Shown: positions 27,801-35,889 of the stretch, in pieces
How positions within the stretch are numbered: position 1 is the first letter of the stretch
Layout of the letters: every line of letters starts with the position of its first letter
Assembly: GCF_000308815.1 (NCBI RefSeq)
Contig: NZ_BAFX01000094.1
Location: 1 to 64,000, forward strand
Source of the DNA: Nocardia concava NBRC 100430
GTDB taxonomy: Bacteria; Actinomycetota; Actinomycetes; Mycobacteriales; Mycobacteriaceae
Direction: 5' to 3'
Length of the DNA stretch: 64,000 nt
The notes under the pieces: model-generated
What the model was told of the DNA's origin: nothing
The model's input: only the letters and a program-made list of their open reading frames with translations
Databases searched by the model: none
Made by a program: the position numbers and the translations under genes

Positions 27801-29066
27801 CACGTACGCTCGGTCGGCTTCGACTGGCTGGTCCCCGGCATGCGCGAGGAACTGGCCGCGGCCTTCATCAAGACCCTGCCGAAACAGTTGCGCCGCACCG
27901 TCGTTCCCGCCCCGGACTTCGCCAAGGCCGCGCTCGACAGCCTCACCCCGCGCGCCGAGCCGCTGCGCACCGGCCTGGCCCGCGAGCTGTCCCGGCTCGG
28001 CTCGGTGACCATCACCGCCGCGCACCTGGATCCGGCGGGCCTACCCGACCACCTGCGCATGACCTTCGCCGCCACCGACCCGTCGGGCACGATCGTCGCG
28101 CGCAGCAAGAGCCTGGCCGAGCTGAAAACCAAACTGGCCGAACAGGTCTCGAAATCGGTGGCGCGCGCCAACAATGCCGCCGAACGGGCCCCGGCCACGG
28201 TGTGGACCTCCGAATCGCTGGGCAACCTCCCGACCGCGGTGAAGCGCCAGGTCGGCGGTCAGACCATTACCGGCTACCCGGCCCTGGTCGCCGAGCCCGA
28301 GGGCGTGGCGGTCCGGGTCCTGAGCTCCCCCGCCGAGCAGGCCACCGCCATGCGCACCGGCACCCGCGCCCTGCTGCTGGGCGCGATCACCACCAACACC
28401 CGCGCCGTCACCGCGGGCCTGCCGCCCACCGATCGCCTTGCGCTGAGCCAAAATCCGTACGGCAGCCTGGACGCGCTGGTCGAGGACTGCCGCGCCTGCG
28501 CCGCCGACGAACTCATCGCCGCCAACGGCGGCCCGGTCCGCAGCCCCGAGCAGTTCCAGGCGCTGGTGGAGAAGGTCCGGCCCCAATTCACCACGGCCGT
28601 GGCGAATATCGTCCGCTCGGTGGTCCCGGTCCTCGCCGAGGCCCACCGGCTACGCGCCGCGCTCGCCGAATCCCGCGACCGCGACGCCACCGACGATGTC
28701 ACCCACCAACTCGACGACCTGGTCTTCCCCGGCTTCATCGCCGAATGGGGCAGTGCCCGGCTCCGGGAACTCCCCCGCTACCTGGCCGCCGCCCGCCTGC
28801 GCCTCGAGGCCCTGCCCGCCTCCGCCAATCGCGACCGCGCAGGCATGGCCGAACTCGACCGCGTGCACGCGGCCTACGACCACCTGGTCGCCAACCTCCC
28901 CGAATCCCGCCGGGGCGGCCGCGACATCATCGAAATCTGGTGTATGATCGAGGAACTCCGGGTGAGCCTCTTCGCCCAGCAGCTGGGCACGCCATATCCG
29001 GTCTCGGCCAAGCGAATCGAGAAGGCCATCGACGCCGCCCGCCGCCCGCCTCAGCAGAAGCGCTGA
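24894..29066 (+). CDS. hrpA: ATP-dependent RNA helicase HrpA (DEAH box)
   Basis: A very large 1390-residue protein. The N-terminal helicase core carries GETGSGKTTQ (motif I), IIIDEAHERS (DEAH, motif II), SAT (motif III) and QRSGRCGRV (motif VI), followed by HA2/OB-fold and the long C-terminal DUF3418 domain that is specific to HrpA. A low-complexity basic insertion (NRRGRNQGRGNGSQGRRGG, 26872-26931) divides the two halves. HrpA resolves stalled or collided ribosomes in E. coli. ATG 24894 is preceded by GCTATCGTT and could be a near-leaderless start. Usual length for the family is about 1300. Confidence 0.95.
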   Translation: MTRTAATSRELRSRLADLSIRDEYRLRRRLDKARGGDLTELEADIDAAQRRVDARRAAVPAIAYPEQLPVSARRDDIAKAIAENQVVIVAGETGSGKTTQIPKICLELGRGIRGTIGHTQPRRLAARTVAERIAEELGTELGDVVGYTVRFTDQASDRTLVKLMTDGILLAEIQRDRLLRRYDTIIIDEAHERSLNIDFLLGYLKQLLPKRPDLKIIITSATIDPELFARHFAKQTDDPSSDEKGTPAPIVEVSGRSYPVEIRYRPLSLELPVTSEDPDDEDTQIVDRDPTDAIGDAVRELQAEGDGDILVFLSGEREIRDTADSLRDMRLRHTEILPLYARLSAAEQHKVFEAHTGRRVVLATNVAETSLTVPGIRYVIDPGTARISRYSMRTKVQRLPIESISQASARQRSGRCGRVADGIAIRLYSEDDFESRPQFTEPEILRTNLAAVILQMTALGLGDIESFPFVEAPDSRAIRDGIALLEELGALGRAEAESSKRQDIPDASLILTPIGREMAQIPVDPRMARMLVEANRGGCLAEVLIIVAALSIQDVRERPVEHQQAADTKHARFTVEGSDFLSYLRLWDYLREQRNALSSNQFRRMCRDEFLHYLRIREWQDLHGQLRTITRGLGWNTEGSDAQFDRTAAVSGDGEGTSRNRRGRNQGRGNGSQGRRGGAAGGGRAELAESLASKVDNDSLPWDMTSIHQALLAGMLSHIGVREAETREFLGARNAKFMIFPGSSLAKKPPRWVMAAELVETSRLWGRTAARIEPEWAERLAGDLVKRTYSEPHWSAKRGAAAAYERVTLYGIPLVTQRRVDFGRIDPELSRELFIRHALVQGEWQTKHQFFERNRELLEDVADLEHRARRRDILVDDQVLFDFYDQRIPGDIVSVRHFDSWWRKAQRQDPTLLDFTASTVVNEDAAVLDPTAYPDSWRQGELTFPLTYQFEPGQADDGVTVHIPIAQLAHVRSVGFDWLVPGMREELAAAFIKTLPKQLRRTVVPAPDFAKAALDSLTPRAEPLRTGLARELSRLGSVTITAAHLDPAGLPDHLRMTFAATDPSGTIVARSKSLAELKTKLAEQVSKSVARANNAAERAPATVWTSESLGNLPTAVKRQVGGQTITGYPALVAEPEGVAVRVLSSPAEQATAMRTGTRALLLGAITTNTRAVTAGLPPTDRLALSQNPYGSLDALVEDCRACAADELIAANGGPVRSPEQFQALVEKVRPQFTTAVANIVRSVVPVLAEAHRLRAALAESRDRDATDDVTHQLDDLVFPGFIAEWGSARLRELPRYLAAARLRLEALPASANRDRAGMAELDRVHAAYDHLVANLPESRRGGRDIIEIWCMIEELRVSLFAQQLGTPYPVSAKRIEKAIDAARRPPQQKR

Positions 29067-29075
29067 TGTATCAAC

Positions 29076-29157
29076 CCCCGTCATCCCGGCATGCTTTTGG
29101 CCGGGATCCACAGCAGCCGTGGTGGATTCCGGCCAAAAGCGCGCCGGAATGACGGGG
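29076..29157. repeat. REP-like 36-bp inverted repeat between hrpA and nrdR
   Basis: Arms 29076-29111 and 29122-29157 match over 36 bp with four differences around a 10-nt loop. The core is CATGCTTTTGGCCGGGATCC and its complement with CCGGCCAAAAGC. It lies between convergent hrpA and nrdR and could act as a bidirectional terminator. The regular, long structure resembles dispersed palindromic elements of Nocardia-type genomes; only one copy was seen in this window. Confidence 0.85.
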
Positions 29158-29175
29158 AGAGTCGGACCGACCGGG

Positions 29176-29652
29176 TTATTCGACGGTCGCGCCGACCGCG
29201 GTCTCCTCGCGGTGCTTGCGTAGGTCGGCGATCTCGCGTTCGAAATCCTCGGCGGAACTGAAGGATCGGTACACCGAGGCGAAGCGCAGGTAGGCGACCT
29301 CGTCGAGATCGCGCAGCGGGCCGAGGATGGCCAGGCCGACCTCGTGACTAGGCACCTCGGGGGAACCCTTGGCGCGCACGGCATCCTCCACCTGCTGGGC
29401 GAGCAGGTTGAGCGCGTCGGAGTCGACCTCGCGGCCCTGGCAGGCGCGGCTCACACCGCGAATGACCTTTTCGCGGCTGAACGGTTCGGTGACGCCGCTG
29501 CGCTTCACCACCGACAGAATCGCGGTTTCGACTGTGGTGAACCGGCGCCCACACTCCGGACAGGCACGCCGCCTCCTGATGGCGGTGCCTTCCTCGGCTT
29601 CACGTGAGTCGACCACCCTCGAATCGGGATGGCGACAATACGGGCAATGCAT
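29176..29652 (-). CDS. nrdR: Transcriptional repressor NrdR
   Basis: 158 residues. An N-terminal zinc ribbon has CPYC at residues 3-6 and CPECG about 28 residues later, with RRRRACPECGRRFTT. An ATP-cone domain follows (VVKRSGVTEPFSREKVIRGVSRAC). NrdR represses ribonucleotide reductase operons in response to ATP/dATP. ATG 29652 gives the standard MHCPYC start. It sits in the nrdR / small membrane protein / lexA neighbourhood seen in mycobacteria and corynebacteria, here with one extra secreted-protein gene between. Confidence 0.97.
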   Translation of the reverse strand: MHCPYCRHPDSRVVDSREAEEGTAIRRRRACPECGRRFTTVETAILSVVKRSGVTEPFSREKVIRGVSRACQGREVDSDALNLLAQQVEDAVRAKGSPEVPSHEVGLAILGPLRDLDEVAYLRFASVYRSFSSAEDFEREIADLRKHREETAVGATVE

Positions 29653-29755
29653 CCGGGATCCTTCGTCGATGCCTCGTTGGCTAAAACCTCGAGCAATCTC
29701 GAGGATACCGTGACGGCCGAGGTCCGCGGTGTCCGCCCGGGTCACGCGGCCGGAA

Positions 29756-30979
29756 TCAGGTGGTCAACTGCCATTGCGAGGTCATATCGGCCAGCAGGTC
29801 CGGCAGCCGCTGGATCAGCCGCCCGTTGCTCAGCATGGTCGAGAACGGCACCGCCAGAACCGGTCTCGCGACGGCCGGATTCGCGCACAGTTCCAGATAG
29901 CGCGGCAGCAGGTCGTGGGTGATGTAGTTCCACCGCGTGTCGCGGTCGGCCCAGTTGAAGTCGGGCAGCGGCGCGCGCAGCGACATGGTGCCCGCGGTCA
30001 CGGTGACGGGCGCGAAGACGCCGGGCGCCCGCACGCCGGGCACGGCCGCCTTGCCGCCGAGGGTGCTCACATAGGTCATGACCCGGCCCATGGCCCCGCG
30101 GCCGTGCGAGGTGTCATCCCACTGGTCGGCGATGATCTGGTTCTGCTCGCGGTCGGTCATGCGCAGCGCGGCGTCGGCGAGACCCTCCGGCGTGCCCCCG
30201 GCGATCTCCCTCCAGGCGGTGATGGCGTTCTCGTCGAGCACACCGGCCCGGTACATCTCCTCGACCCCGGCCAGGCCCTCGGCCGCATAGGCCTCGTGCA
30301 TGGGGACCTGGTCGATGAAGATGTGCTTCTGCATGATCATCAGCCGGGTCTGGTACCAGGCCAGATCCTCGGCGGTGAGCCGCGCGCCCTCGGCGCCCAG
30401 GGTCCGGATATCGGCGGGCAGGATGTCCAGCAGCTGCTGCGGGGTGCCGCGCAGCAGATCCGCGACCGTATCGCCGACCTGATGCAGCCCCGGCACGCCG
30501 AGGATCGACGCGACATCGCCCATATCGAAGAAGCCCGAGGCGAACGATCCACCGGCCAGCCCGGCCAGACCCGTCCACCAGTAGTCGGTGTGAGCGTTGT
30601 TGAGCCGCAAGTAGTTCACGTAGACCTGGGTGAAGGTGCGGGTATTGGCCGCCACGCCGAGCGCGGGATCCCAGGTGGCCAGGTCGATATCGGCATTGCG
30701 GGTCGCGACCGCCAGCCAGTACTGGTGCAGCAGTGTCGCGTAGTGCTGCGGCGCGACGCCCGCGGCCCGCGCCTGATCCAAAGCTCCGCGCAGCGCGTCC
30801 GGGTCCAAGGGCAGCGCCGGGTTCAAGCCGCCGCCGGCCCCGCCGTCGCCATTGACCGACGGTAGATCCAGGTATGCGGCATAGGTGGATTCGGCGTGTG
30901 CGGCCGGTACCGTCACGAGCCCGATCATCAGGCAGGTGAGGACCCCGGCCAACCGGGTCAGCCCTCGTACTCTCGGCAT
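29756..30979 (-). CDS. Secreted protein of unknown function
   Basis: 407 residues. A signal peptide is clear: RVRGLTRLAGVLTCLMIGLVTVPAAHAES, with cleavage after AHA. The mature part is helical and rich in Trp, Tyr and Asp, with repeated helices (QHYATLLHQYWLAVATRN, YQTRLMIMQKHIFIDQVPMHEAY), and no motif I recognise. ATG 30979 follows CAGGGGGCG; an upstream ATG at 31012 is possible. Neighbouring genes belong to the SOS/nrdR block, but its relation to them is unclear. Confidence 0.75.
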   Translation of the reverse strand: MPRVRGLTRLAGVLTCLMIGLVTVPAAHAESTYAAYLDLPSVNGDGGAGGGLNPALPLDPDALRGALDQARAAGVAPQHYATLLHQYWLAVATRNADIDLATWDPALGVAANTRTFTQVYVNYLRLNNAHTDYWWTGLAGLAGGSFASGFFDMGDVASILGVPGLHQVGDTVADLLRGTPQQLLDILPADIRTLGAEGARLTAEDLAWYQTRLMIMQKHIFIDQVPMHEAYAAEGLAGVEEMYRAGVLDENAITAWREIAGGTPEGLADAALRMTDREQNQIIADQWDDTSHGRGAMGRVMTYVSTLGGKAAVPGVRAPGVFAPVTVTAGTMSLRAPLPDFNWADRDTRWNYITHDLLPRYLELCANPAVARPVLAVPFSTMLSNGRLIQRLPDLLADMTSQWQLTT

Positions 30980-31133
30980 TACGCCCCCTGTTGCGTTTGT
31001 AGCCTCGGTCACAGTCAGGGGGACGGTAGCAACACGTTTCAGTTTTCAATCTGCATTTTCGGCCAGCTTGTGGCCGTCGATCACGATTCCGGAGGGCGGC
31101 TACGTCACGGCAATCGGTCGAGCACCGCTGCCG

Positions 31134-31538
31134 CTATCGCGCGGGGGCGGGCGCCATCTGCACGGCGGGCGGGGTGGTCTGCGAATCGAAGTCGCCGGAA
31201 CGCAATTGGGCCAGGCCGATGAGCCCGGCCACGGCGAGCGCGCTCACGAGCGCGGTGATGGCGAGGGCGGCGAAACCGGTCTGCGCGCGCTGCACGCGCA
31301 CGAGCGGATGGATGCCCCGGGCGCGTCCGGCCGCGTGTCGCACGACGACATGATCGCGTCGAACACGGACCCGGGCGGCGGGCCGCACCTGCGGACGGCA
31401 GGGGCGACGGTCCGCGCCGGGCATCGCCACGACGTCGGCCATGCGGGCCGGTGACCGATCGGAACGCAGCTCCCACGGGATGCTGTCGAATCCCAGATCG
31501 CTTCCAAGAGTGTCGATTTCGCTGACCACGGTGCGCAT
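31134..31538 (-). CDS. Small SOS-linked membrane protein in the ChiZ/DivS position
   Basis: 134 residues: an Arg-rich cytoplasmic N-terminal half, one membrane segment at about residues 88-111 (GFAALAITALVSALAVAGLIGLAQL) and a short Pro/Ala tail. It is divergent from lexA, the place of M. tuberculosis Rv2719c (ChiZ) and C. glutamicum divS, which inhibit cell division during SOS. No LysM domain is visible after the membrane segment, unlike ChiZ. ATG 31538 has GGAGG 8 nt ahead. An SOS box lies 65 bp upstream. Division-inhibitor function is inferred from position and shape. Confidence 0.75.
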   Translation of the reverse strand: MRTVVSEIDTLGSDLGFDSIPWELRSDRSPARMADVVAMPGADRRPCRPQVRPAARVRVRRDHVVVRHAAGRARGIHPLVRVQRAQTGFAALAITALVSALAVAGLIGLAQLRSGDFDSQTTPPAVQMAPAPAR

Positions 31539-31602
31539 CGAAGCAACCTCCAAAGTAGGGCGGACCGGATAATGCTGGACAACTGACTCGATCATGTGTT
31601 CG

Positions 31603-31618
31603 AAGAACTGATGTTCGA
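31603..31618. promoter_or_regulatory. SOS (LexA) box for the ChiZ/DivS-like gene
   Basis: AAGAACTGATGTTCGA matches the actinobacterial SOS consensus TCGAAC-N4-GTTCGA except for the first two bases. It is 65 bp from the small membrane-protein gene and 49 bp from the second box. Confidence 0.75.
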
Positions 31619-31666
31619 ATTTCTACCACGGCCCACCGACAATGTCGACGATTTCCACGACATGCG

Positions 31667-31682
31667 TCGAACAGATGTTTGA
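31667..31682. promoter_or_regulatory. SOS (LexA) box for lexA
   Basis: TCGAACAGATGTTTGA differs from the TCGAAC-N4-GTTCGA consensus at one base. It lies upstream of lexA, so lexA is autoregulated as usual. Its position also rules out lexA starts upstream of about 31690. Confidence 0.88.
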
Positions 31683-31815
31683 TCACTCGCGTCACACGGT
31701 CTACAGTCGAGTCACGAGTTCCCCGGACGCACGCGAGGGCCCCTCCGCACAGGAGACGGACCGCGCCCGGGAACGAATTCCGGTGAGCGACAGCAGTGAA
31801 CGGAGGACGGCGGCG

Positions 31816-32571
31816 GTGAGCGAACACGGCGGCGCGGAAGGTGATAACGGACCTCTTGGTCTCCAAGGAGACGGCTCGTCCGCCGAGCAATCCGGCTCCG
31901 GCGCGGATCTGACCGTGCGCCAGCGCAAGGTGCTGGAGGTCATCCGCACCTCGGTGCACGACCGCGGCTATCCGCCCAGCATCCGCGAGATCGGTGATGC
32001 CGTCGGCCTCACCTCGACTTCCTCGGTGGCGCACCAGCTCCGGGCGCTCGAGCGCAAGGGCTATCTACGCCGCGACCCGAATCGCCCACGCGCCGTGGAC
32101 GTCCGGGGCCTGGACGAGACGGCCATGCGCGCCGCGGCCGGCGCGCCGCAGCTACGCGCGATCAACGGTGATGCCGAATCCTCGGACGAGCACCCGATCC
32201 CGACCTACGTCCCGGTCCTGGGCCGGATCGCCGCCGGTGGCCCGATCCTGGCCGAGCAGGCGGTGGAGGATGTCTTCCCGCTGCCGCGCGAACTGGTCGG
32301 CGAGGGTTCGCTGTTCCTGCTCAAGGTCGTCGGTCAGTCGATGATCGACGCGGCCATCTGCGACGGCGACTGGGTGGTCGTGCGTCAGCAGAACGTGGCC
32401 GACAACGGGGACATCGTGGCCGCCATGATCGACGGCGAGGCCACCGTGAAAACGTTCAAGCGCACCGGTTCCCAGGTGTGGCTGATGCCGCACAACCCCC
32501 TGTTCGAGCCGATTCCGGGCAATGACGCCCAGATCCTCGGCAAGGTCGTCACGGTCATCCGCAAGATCTGA
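31816..32571 (+). CDS. lexA: SOS repressor LexA
   Basis: 251 residues. N-terminal winged HTH (LTVRQRKVLEVIRTSVHDRGYPPSIREIGDAVGLTS), a self-cleavage site Ala140-Gly141 in RIAAGGPILAE, and the Ser175/Lys212 dyad in VVGQSMIDAA and EATVKTF. It represses the SOS regulon until RecA filaments stimulate its autocleavage. GTG 31816 follows GGAGG (31802-31806); GTG 31783 is an alternative that adds 11 residues. Two SOS boxes lie upstream. The N terminus is longer and more acidic than in M. tuberculosis. Confidence 0.97.
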   Translation: MSEHGGAEGDNGPLGLQGDGSSAEQSGSGADLTVRQRKVLEVIRTSVHDRGYPPSIREIGDAVGLTSTSSVAHQLRALERKGYLRRDPNRPRAVDVRGLDETAMRAAAGAPQLRAINGDAESSDEHPIPTYVPVLGRIAAGGPILAEQAVEDVFPLPRELVGEGSLFLLKVVGQSMIDAAICDGDWVVVRQQNVADNGDIVAAMIDGEATVKTFKRTGSQVWLMPHNPLFEPIPGNDAQILGKVVTVIRKI

Positions 32572-32580
32572 CCGTGCCGC

Positions 32581-32632
32581 ACTGTCGTGACCCGGTGACC
32601 GCCCCGCAGACCGGCCGCCGGGTCACGACAGT
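32581..32632. terminator. Long inverted repeat between lexA and DUF2231 gene
   Basis: Perfect 15-bp arms ACTGTCGTGACCCGG (32581-32595) and CCGGGTCACGACAGT (32618-32632) surround a 22-nt loop, followed by CGCCCCGTCATAGTTTTT. It lies 9 bp after lexA and before the convergent DUF2231 gene and probably terminates lexA. Confidence 0.8.
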
Positions 32633-32669
32633 CGCCCCGTCATAGTTTTTCGGTTATCGGATTTTTCGG

Positions 32670-33134
32670 TTACTGGCCGACCACGCCATTCCACACGGCG
32701 TGCGCCCCCGAATCCCCGACCCGATAGGTCTGCCACGCGGCCGCACCGCCCGCCGCGATCGCCACCACCGCGAGCACGGCCACCACCGCCCGCCCGGCCG
32801 GCTTACCGCGCCCCTGCCGCACATGCGCGAGCACCAGCAGCGCGGCCGAGATCGCCAACGGCACAACGAAGTACAGCATCTGCCGCCCGAGCCGCGCGTG
32901 CTCGTCGAGCACCGGCGGCATTCCCAGCTTCTGCTGGAACCACTCCCCCGCCTCCACGGTCACCGGCGTCAGCGCGGTCACCACCACCGCCAGCGCGGCC
33001 GTCGGCCAGATCAGCCGGGCGCGGGCCGCGGGCCAGAGCGCGCACAGGATCACCAGCCCCGCCGTCAGCGGCACCAGCACGACGACCAGATGCACCAGCA
33101 GGACATGGGCGGGCAGCCCATTGATTGTCGACAT
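32670..33134 (-). CDS. DUF2231 family membrane protein
   Basis: 154 residues with four membrane segments. The opening INGLPAHVLLVHLVVVLVPLTAG and the later HARLGRQMLYFVVPLAISAALLV match DUF2231, whose conserved His residues suggest heme or metal binding in the membrane. Function is unknown. It is convergent with lexA and has its own promoter. Confidence 0.85.
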   Translation of the reverse strand: MSTINGLPAHVLLVHLVVVLVPLTAGLVILCALWPAARARLIWPTAALAVVVTALTPVTVEAGEWFQQKLGMPPVLDEHARLGRQMLYFVVPLAISAALLVLAHVRQGRGKPAGRAVVAVLAVVAIAAGGAAAWQTYRVGDSGAHAVWNGVVGQ

Positions 33135-33240
33135 ATATCGGCTCTTTCGAACTCGGCGAAAAGCCCGGCGTATCAGTACAACGTAGGCCGAACCTCACCG
33201 GTTCAGCCCTGCGCCAAGTCGACTCGGCGAGTTCGGCGGA

Positions 33241-34023
33241 TCAGTCGGCGTCGGCGGGCACCACGATGCGGGTGAGCAACTGAGTCGGGGCCTCGTCGAT
33301 GTGCTCGACGGCCGGTGCGATCGGCTCGGCTGGCTCGGCAGTCGCCTCGGGCGTGGCCTCCGGGCCGGAAGCCGCGGGCTCGACCGGCTCGGCCGGCGCT
33401 GCCGCGGGCTCCTGGCCTGGATCCGCCGCCAGCGCGGCGACGTCCGAGGCCAGGGTGGCCAGGCGGCGGGCTCGCAGGTCATCGCTCAGCACCGCGGTCG
33501 TCGACTCGGCCGGGGCGTGGACGATGCGGCGGGTGGGGGTCTCCTCCACCGGCGTGGCCTCGGCCGCGCTCGGCAATCCCGAGCCCGCGGCGAAGCCCAG
33601 CACCTCGTACTGGGTGCCGATGGTCATGACGGCCGAATTCTTGTCGTGCGCAATGTATCCCTGGTTGGTGCCCATCACGCGGCGCAGGGACTCGAGCCAG
33701 CGGTGGTCCAGCACGCGGCAGTCGGCCCAGGGGAAGTACTCGAGGCCGGTGCGGAGGTAGAAGCGGTCACCGATGCGGGCGCCCCGCAACAGTTCCAGCA
33801 ACCACGCGTCGATCAGATTCGGCTGGGCATTGCGATAGATGCGCGTGCGCGGCGCGACCGACCCGTTGGCGAATTCTCCGAAGGAGTTCAGCAACTCACC
33901 CGGAAACTCTTCTATCTTCCCAAAACCGACGACATCCAAACCGAGAAGTTGCTCCGGAAGTTGGGCGGCAATCCTGCGCTCGTCATGCAGTTTGAACTTC
34001 CTATTGATGTTCTCAGTGCGCAT
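33241..34023 (-). CDS. Hypothetical protein with a conserved-looking N domain and Ala/Pro/Glu-rich tail
   Basis: 260 residues. Residues 1-135 look like a folded domain (LLGLDVVGFGKIEEFPGEL, GARIGDRFYLRTGLEYFPWADCRVLDHRWLESLRRVMGTNQGY); from about residue 150 it is low-complexity Ala, Pro and Glu. The 5' part of the gene is visibly more AT-rich than its neighbours (for example AACTTCCTATTGATG and TCTTCTATCTTCCC on the + strand), while the tail has normal high GC. This could mark a transferred or fused N domain. I do not recognise the family. Confidence 0.65.
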   Translation of the reverse strand: MRTENINRKFKLHDERRIAAQLPEQLLGLDVVGFGKIEEFPGELLNSFGEFANGSVAPRTRIYRNAQPNLIDAWLLELLRGARIGDRFYLRTGLEYFPWADCRVLDHRWLESLRRVMGTNQGYIAHDKNSAVMTIGTQYEVLGFAAGSGLPSAAEATPVEETPTRRIVHAPAESTTAVLSDDLRARRLATLASDVAALAADPGQEPAAAPAEPVEPAASGPEATPEATAEPAEPIAPAVEHIDEAPTQLLTRIVVPADAD

Positions 34024-34185
34024 TTATCTCCGACTTCCCGTCCAAGCTTCACGGAACCCTAGCATGAACCCAACCGTTTCAAACCAGTTTGGTCGGCCGC
34101 CCAGACTACCGGTTCGGTAACGCCCGCTACGAACCCGCAACCAGGGGTTACGGCTATCACGGCGCAACGAAGGGCCCGCCGCGAG

Positions 34186-35829
34186 TCAGCCCGGCCGATG
34201 GCCCGTGATGATTTCCCCCTGCGTCGTGAGCCCTGGATTGCCAGGGTCCCAATAGTTTCCGTGCGCGAGGACATCAAGGGGTAAGGCGCGCAACACCGGA
34301 AGGTCGATAGTGGCCCCGGAAGATCTGAAAACTGTTGCGCGAAATTCGCGATCCACCGGATCGACCCCGTGCAGAAACTGCCCGAACCTCGGCACCGGAT
34401 CGGCGGGGTCGGCGGTGGCAAACACATGCGCACCGTTGCGGCCCGCAGGAATACCCGCCAGCCGCAATTCTGAAACGTCATCGACCTCCACGCCGGGGCT
34501 GCCGACGAACACCACGGCATCGGCGTCCAGAGAGTTAGCTCCGGACGCGGCGGCACCGATCACGGTGCTGCCGTAGCTGTGTCCGAGGACGGTGTTGTGC
34601 GAGGCGATCCCGGCGTGGGTGGCGCGCAATCCGTCCTCGAACCCGTCCAAGGCGGCCGCGCCCGCCCGTGCCCGTCCGTCTCCCATCGCCGCGGCCAGAT
34701 CCGGCGGTGCGTCGTACCCGTACCAGGTGATGACCGAGGTCCGGGCCGACGGATCCGCGTGCTGGGCCGCACCCAGCAGCGCTCGCGACCGGTCAACCCC
34801 CACCCCGATCGCCGTGAGCGGCGAGCCGGCGCCCGGCACGAAGGTCGCGACATTGGCGGCGGTGTCCGGATTGTTCAGCGCGATCACACCGTGTCCCCGG
34901 GCATCCACCGACAACAGCAACCGCTGATCGCCGTGCCCACCGAGTTGCTCGGCCAGCGCCGCGTACCCGGCCAGCCGTGTTTCGGCCTCGGTCTGCGCGG
35001 TTTCCCACTGCCGCAGCGCGATCCAGCCCGCGTCGGTGGTCGGCAGGTTCTCGCGCCGTGTCCAATCGGGATGCTGTTCGGCCAGCCGCCGGATCTCGGC
35101 CGATGCCTCGTCGCGCAGCCGGGTCAGGGCAAGCCGGTTGTAGTGGTCCCGGGCGAGCACGGGCAATCCGTCCCGAGTGCCGATCAGCGGGTCATAGGCG
35201 AACAGCGCGTCCTGATCGGCGGCGGGCAGCGAGTTCCACAGTGCGTTCAGCTCCTTCGGAGCATCGGGCAGGATCGCCGTGCCCTCGAGGATTCCGGCGA
35301 CCCGCGGGCTCGGCCCGAGCGGCGCGAGGGTGAGCGCCGCGACGGCCGCCGCGAGCCGGGACCCGGCGCGCTCATCGGTGTCCCCCGCGGCGTCGAGCAA
35401 TGGCACCAGCCGCGCCTGCAGCTCCCGGGCCTTGGCGTCGACAGCCGCCTGAAAGACCAAGTCCAGCGGCGCGTTTCCGGTGTCGAAGCGTGGCGCGGTG
35501 ACGGTCCCGTCCTCGGCGATCCGGTACCCGTTGGCATATCCCTCGTCCCAGATCTGCCGGACCAGCTCGCACACCCGGTCCAGTGCACCCGCCTCCGCGA
35601 GTGCTTCGGCGATATCGAGCAGCGCCGCGCCGAGGTGGTTGGCGGCCAGCTGGGATTCCAGCATGCGCAGTGTCGCGGCCGTTCCCGCGGCGCCCTGCCA
35701 GCCGGCGACGGCCGCCTCGACCAATCGGCCGACGCGGGTCATCGCCCCGGAGAACTCCGAATCCGCCTCGAGCGCGGCCGCCCCGGCCGCCGTCGCCGCT
35801 TCCGGCCGCCAGGCCAGCACCTGCGACAC
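34186..35829 (-). CDS. DUF1023 alpha/beta hydrolase with helical WXG-like N domain
   Basis: 547 residues. The N-terminal 250 residues are helical and contain a GWQGAAGTAAT-type turn reminiscent of WXG100 proteins. The C-terminal DUF1023 alpha/beta hydrolase carries the nucleophile motif GHSYGST, the strand VVFVGSPGV, and a late His in DVLAHGNYWD. DUF1023 proteins are common beside type VII secretion substrates in mycolata. GTG 35829 (VSQVLAWRPEA) gives the usual family N terminus. The EspC-like gene lies 60 bp upstream, so an operon is likely. Substrate unknown. Confidence 0.85.
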   Translation of the reverse strand: MSQVLAWRPEAATAAGAAALEADSEFSGAMTRVGRLVEAAVAGWQGAAGTAATLRMLESQLAANHLGAALLDIAEALAEAGALDRVCELVRQIWDEGYANGYRIAEDGTVTAPRFDTGNAPLDLVFQAAVDAKARELQARLVPLLDAAGDTDERAGSRLAAAVAALTLAPLGPSPRVAGILEGTAILPDAPKELNALWNSLPAADQDALFAYDPLIGTRDGLPVLARDHYNRLALTRLRDEASAEIRRLAEQHPDWTRRENLPTTDAGWIALRQWETAQTEAETRLAGYAALAEQLGGHGDQRLLLSVDARGHGVIALNNPDTAANVATFVPGAGSPLTAIGVGVDRSRALLGAAQHADPSARTSVITWYGYDAPPDLAAAMGDGRARAGAAALDGFEDGLRATHAGIASHNTVLGHSYGSTVIGAAASGANSLDADAVVFVGSPGVEVDDVSELRLAGIPAGRNGAHVFATADPADPVPRFGQFLHGVDPVDREFRATVFRSSGATIDLPVLRALPLDVLAHGNYWDPGNPGLTTQGEIITGHRPG

Positions 35830-35889
35830 CCTTGCCCGCCCCACACGCCCTCCCCCATCGGCCGGTACCGCTCCGAGCAATCCCGAAAC

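Noticed and set aside
31642..31815. Upstream start of lexA
   Set aside because: The SOS box at 31667-31682 would fall inside the gene; a start with GGAGG exists at 31816.
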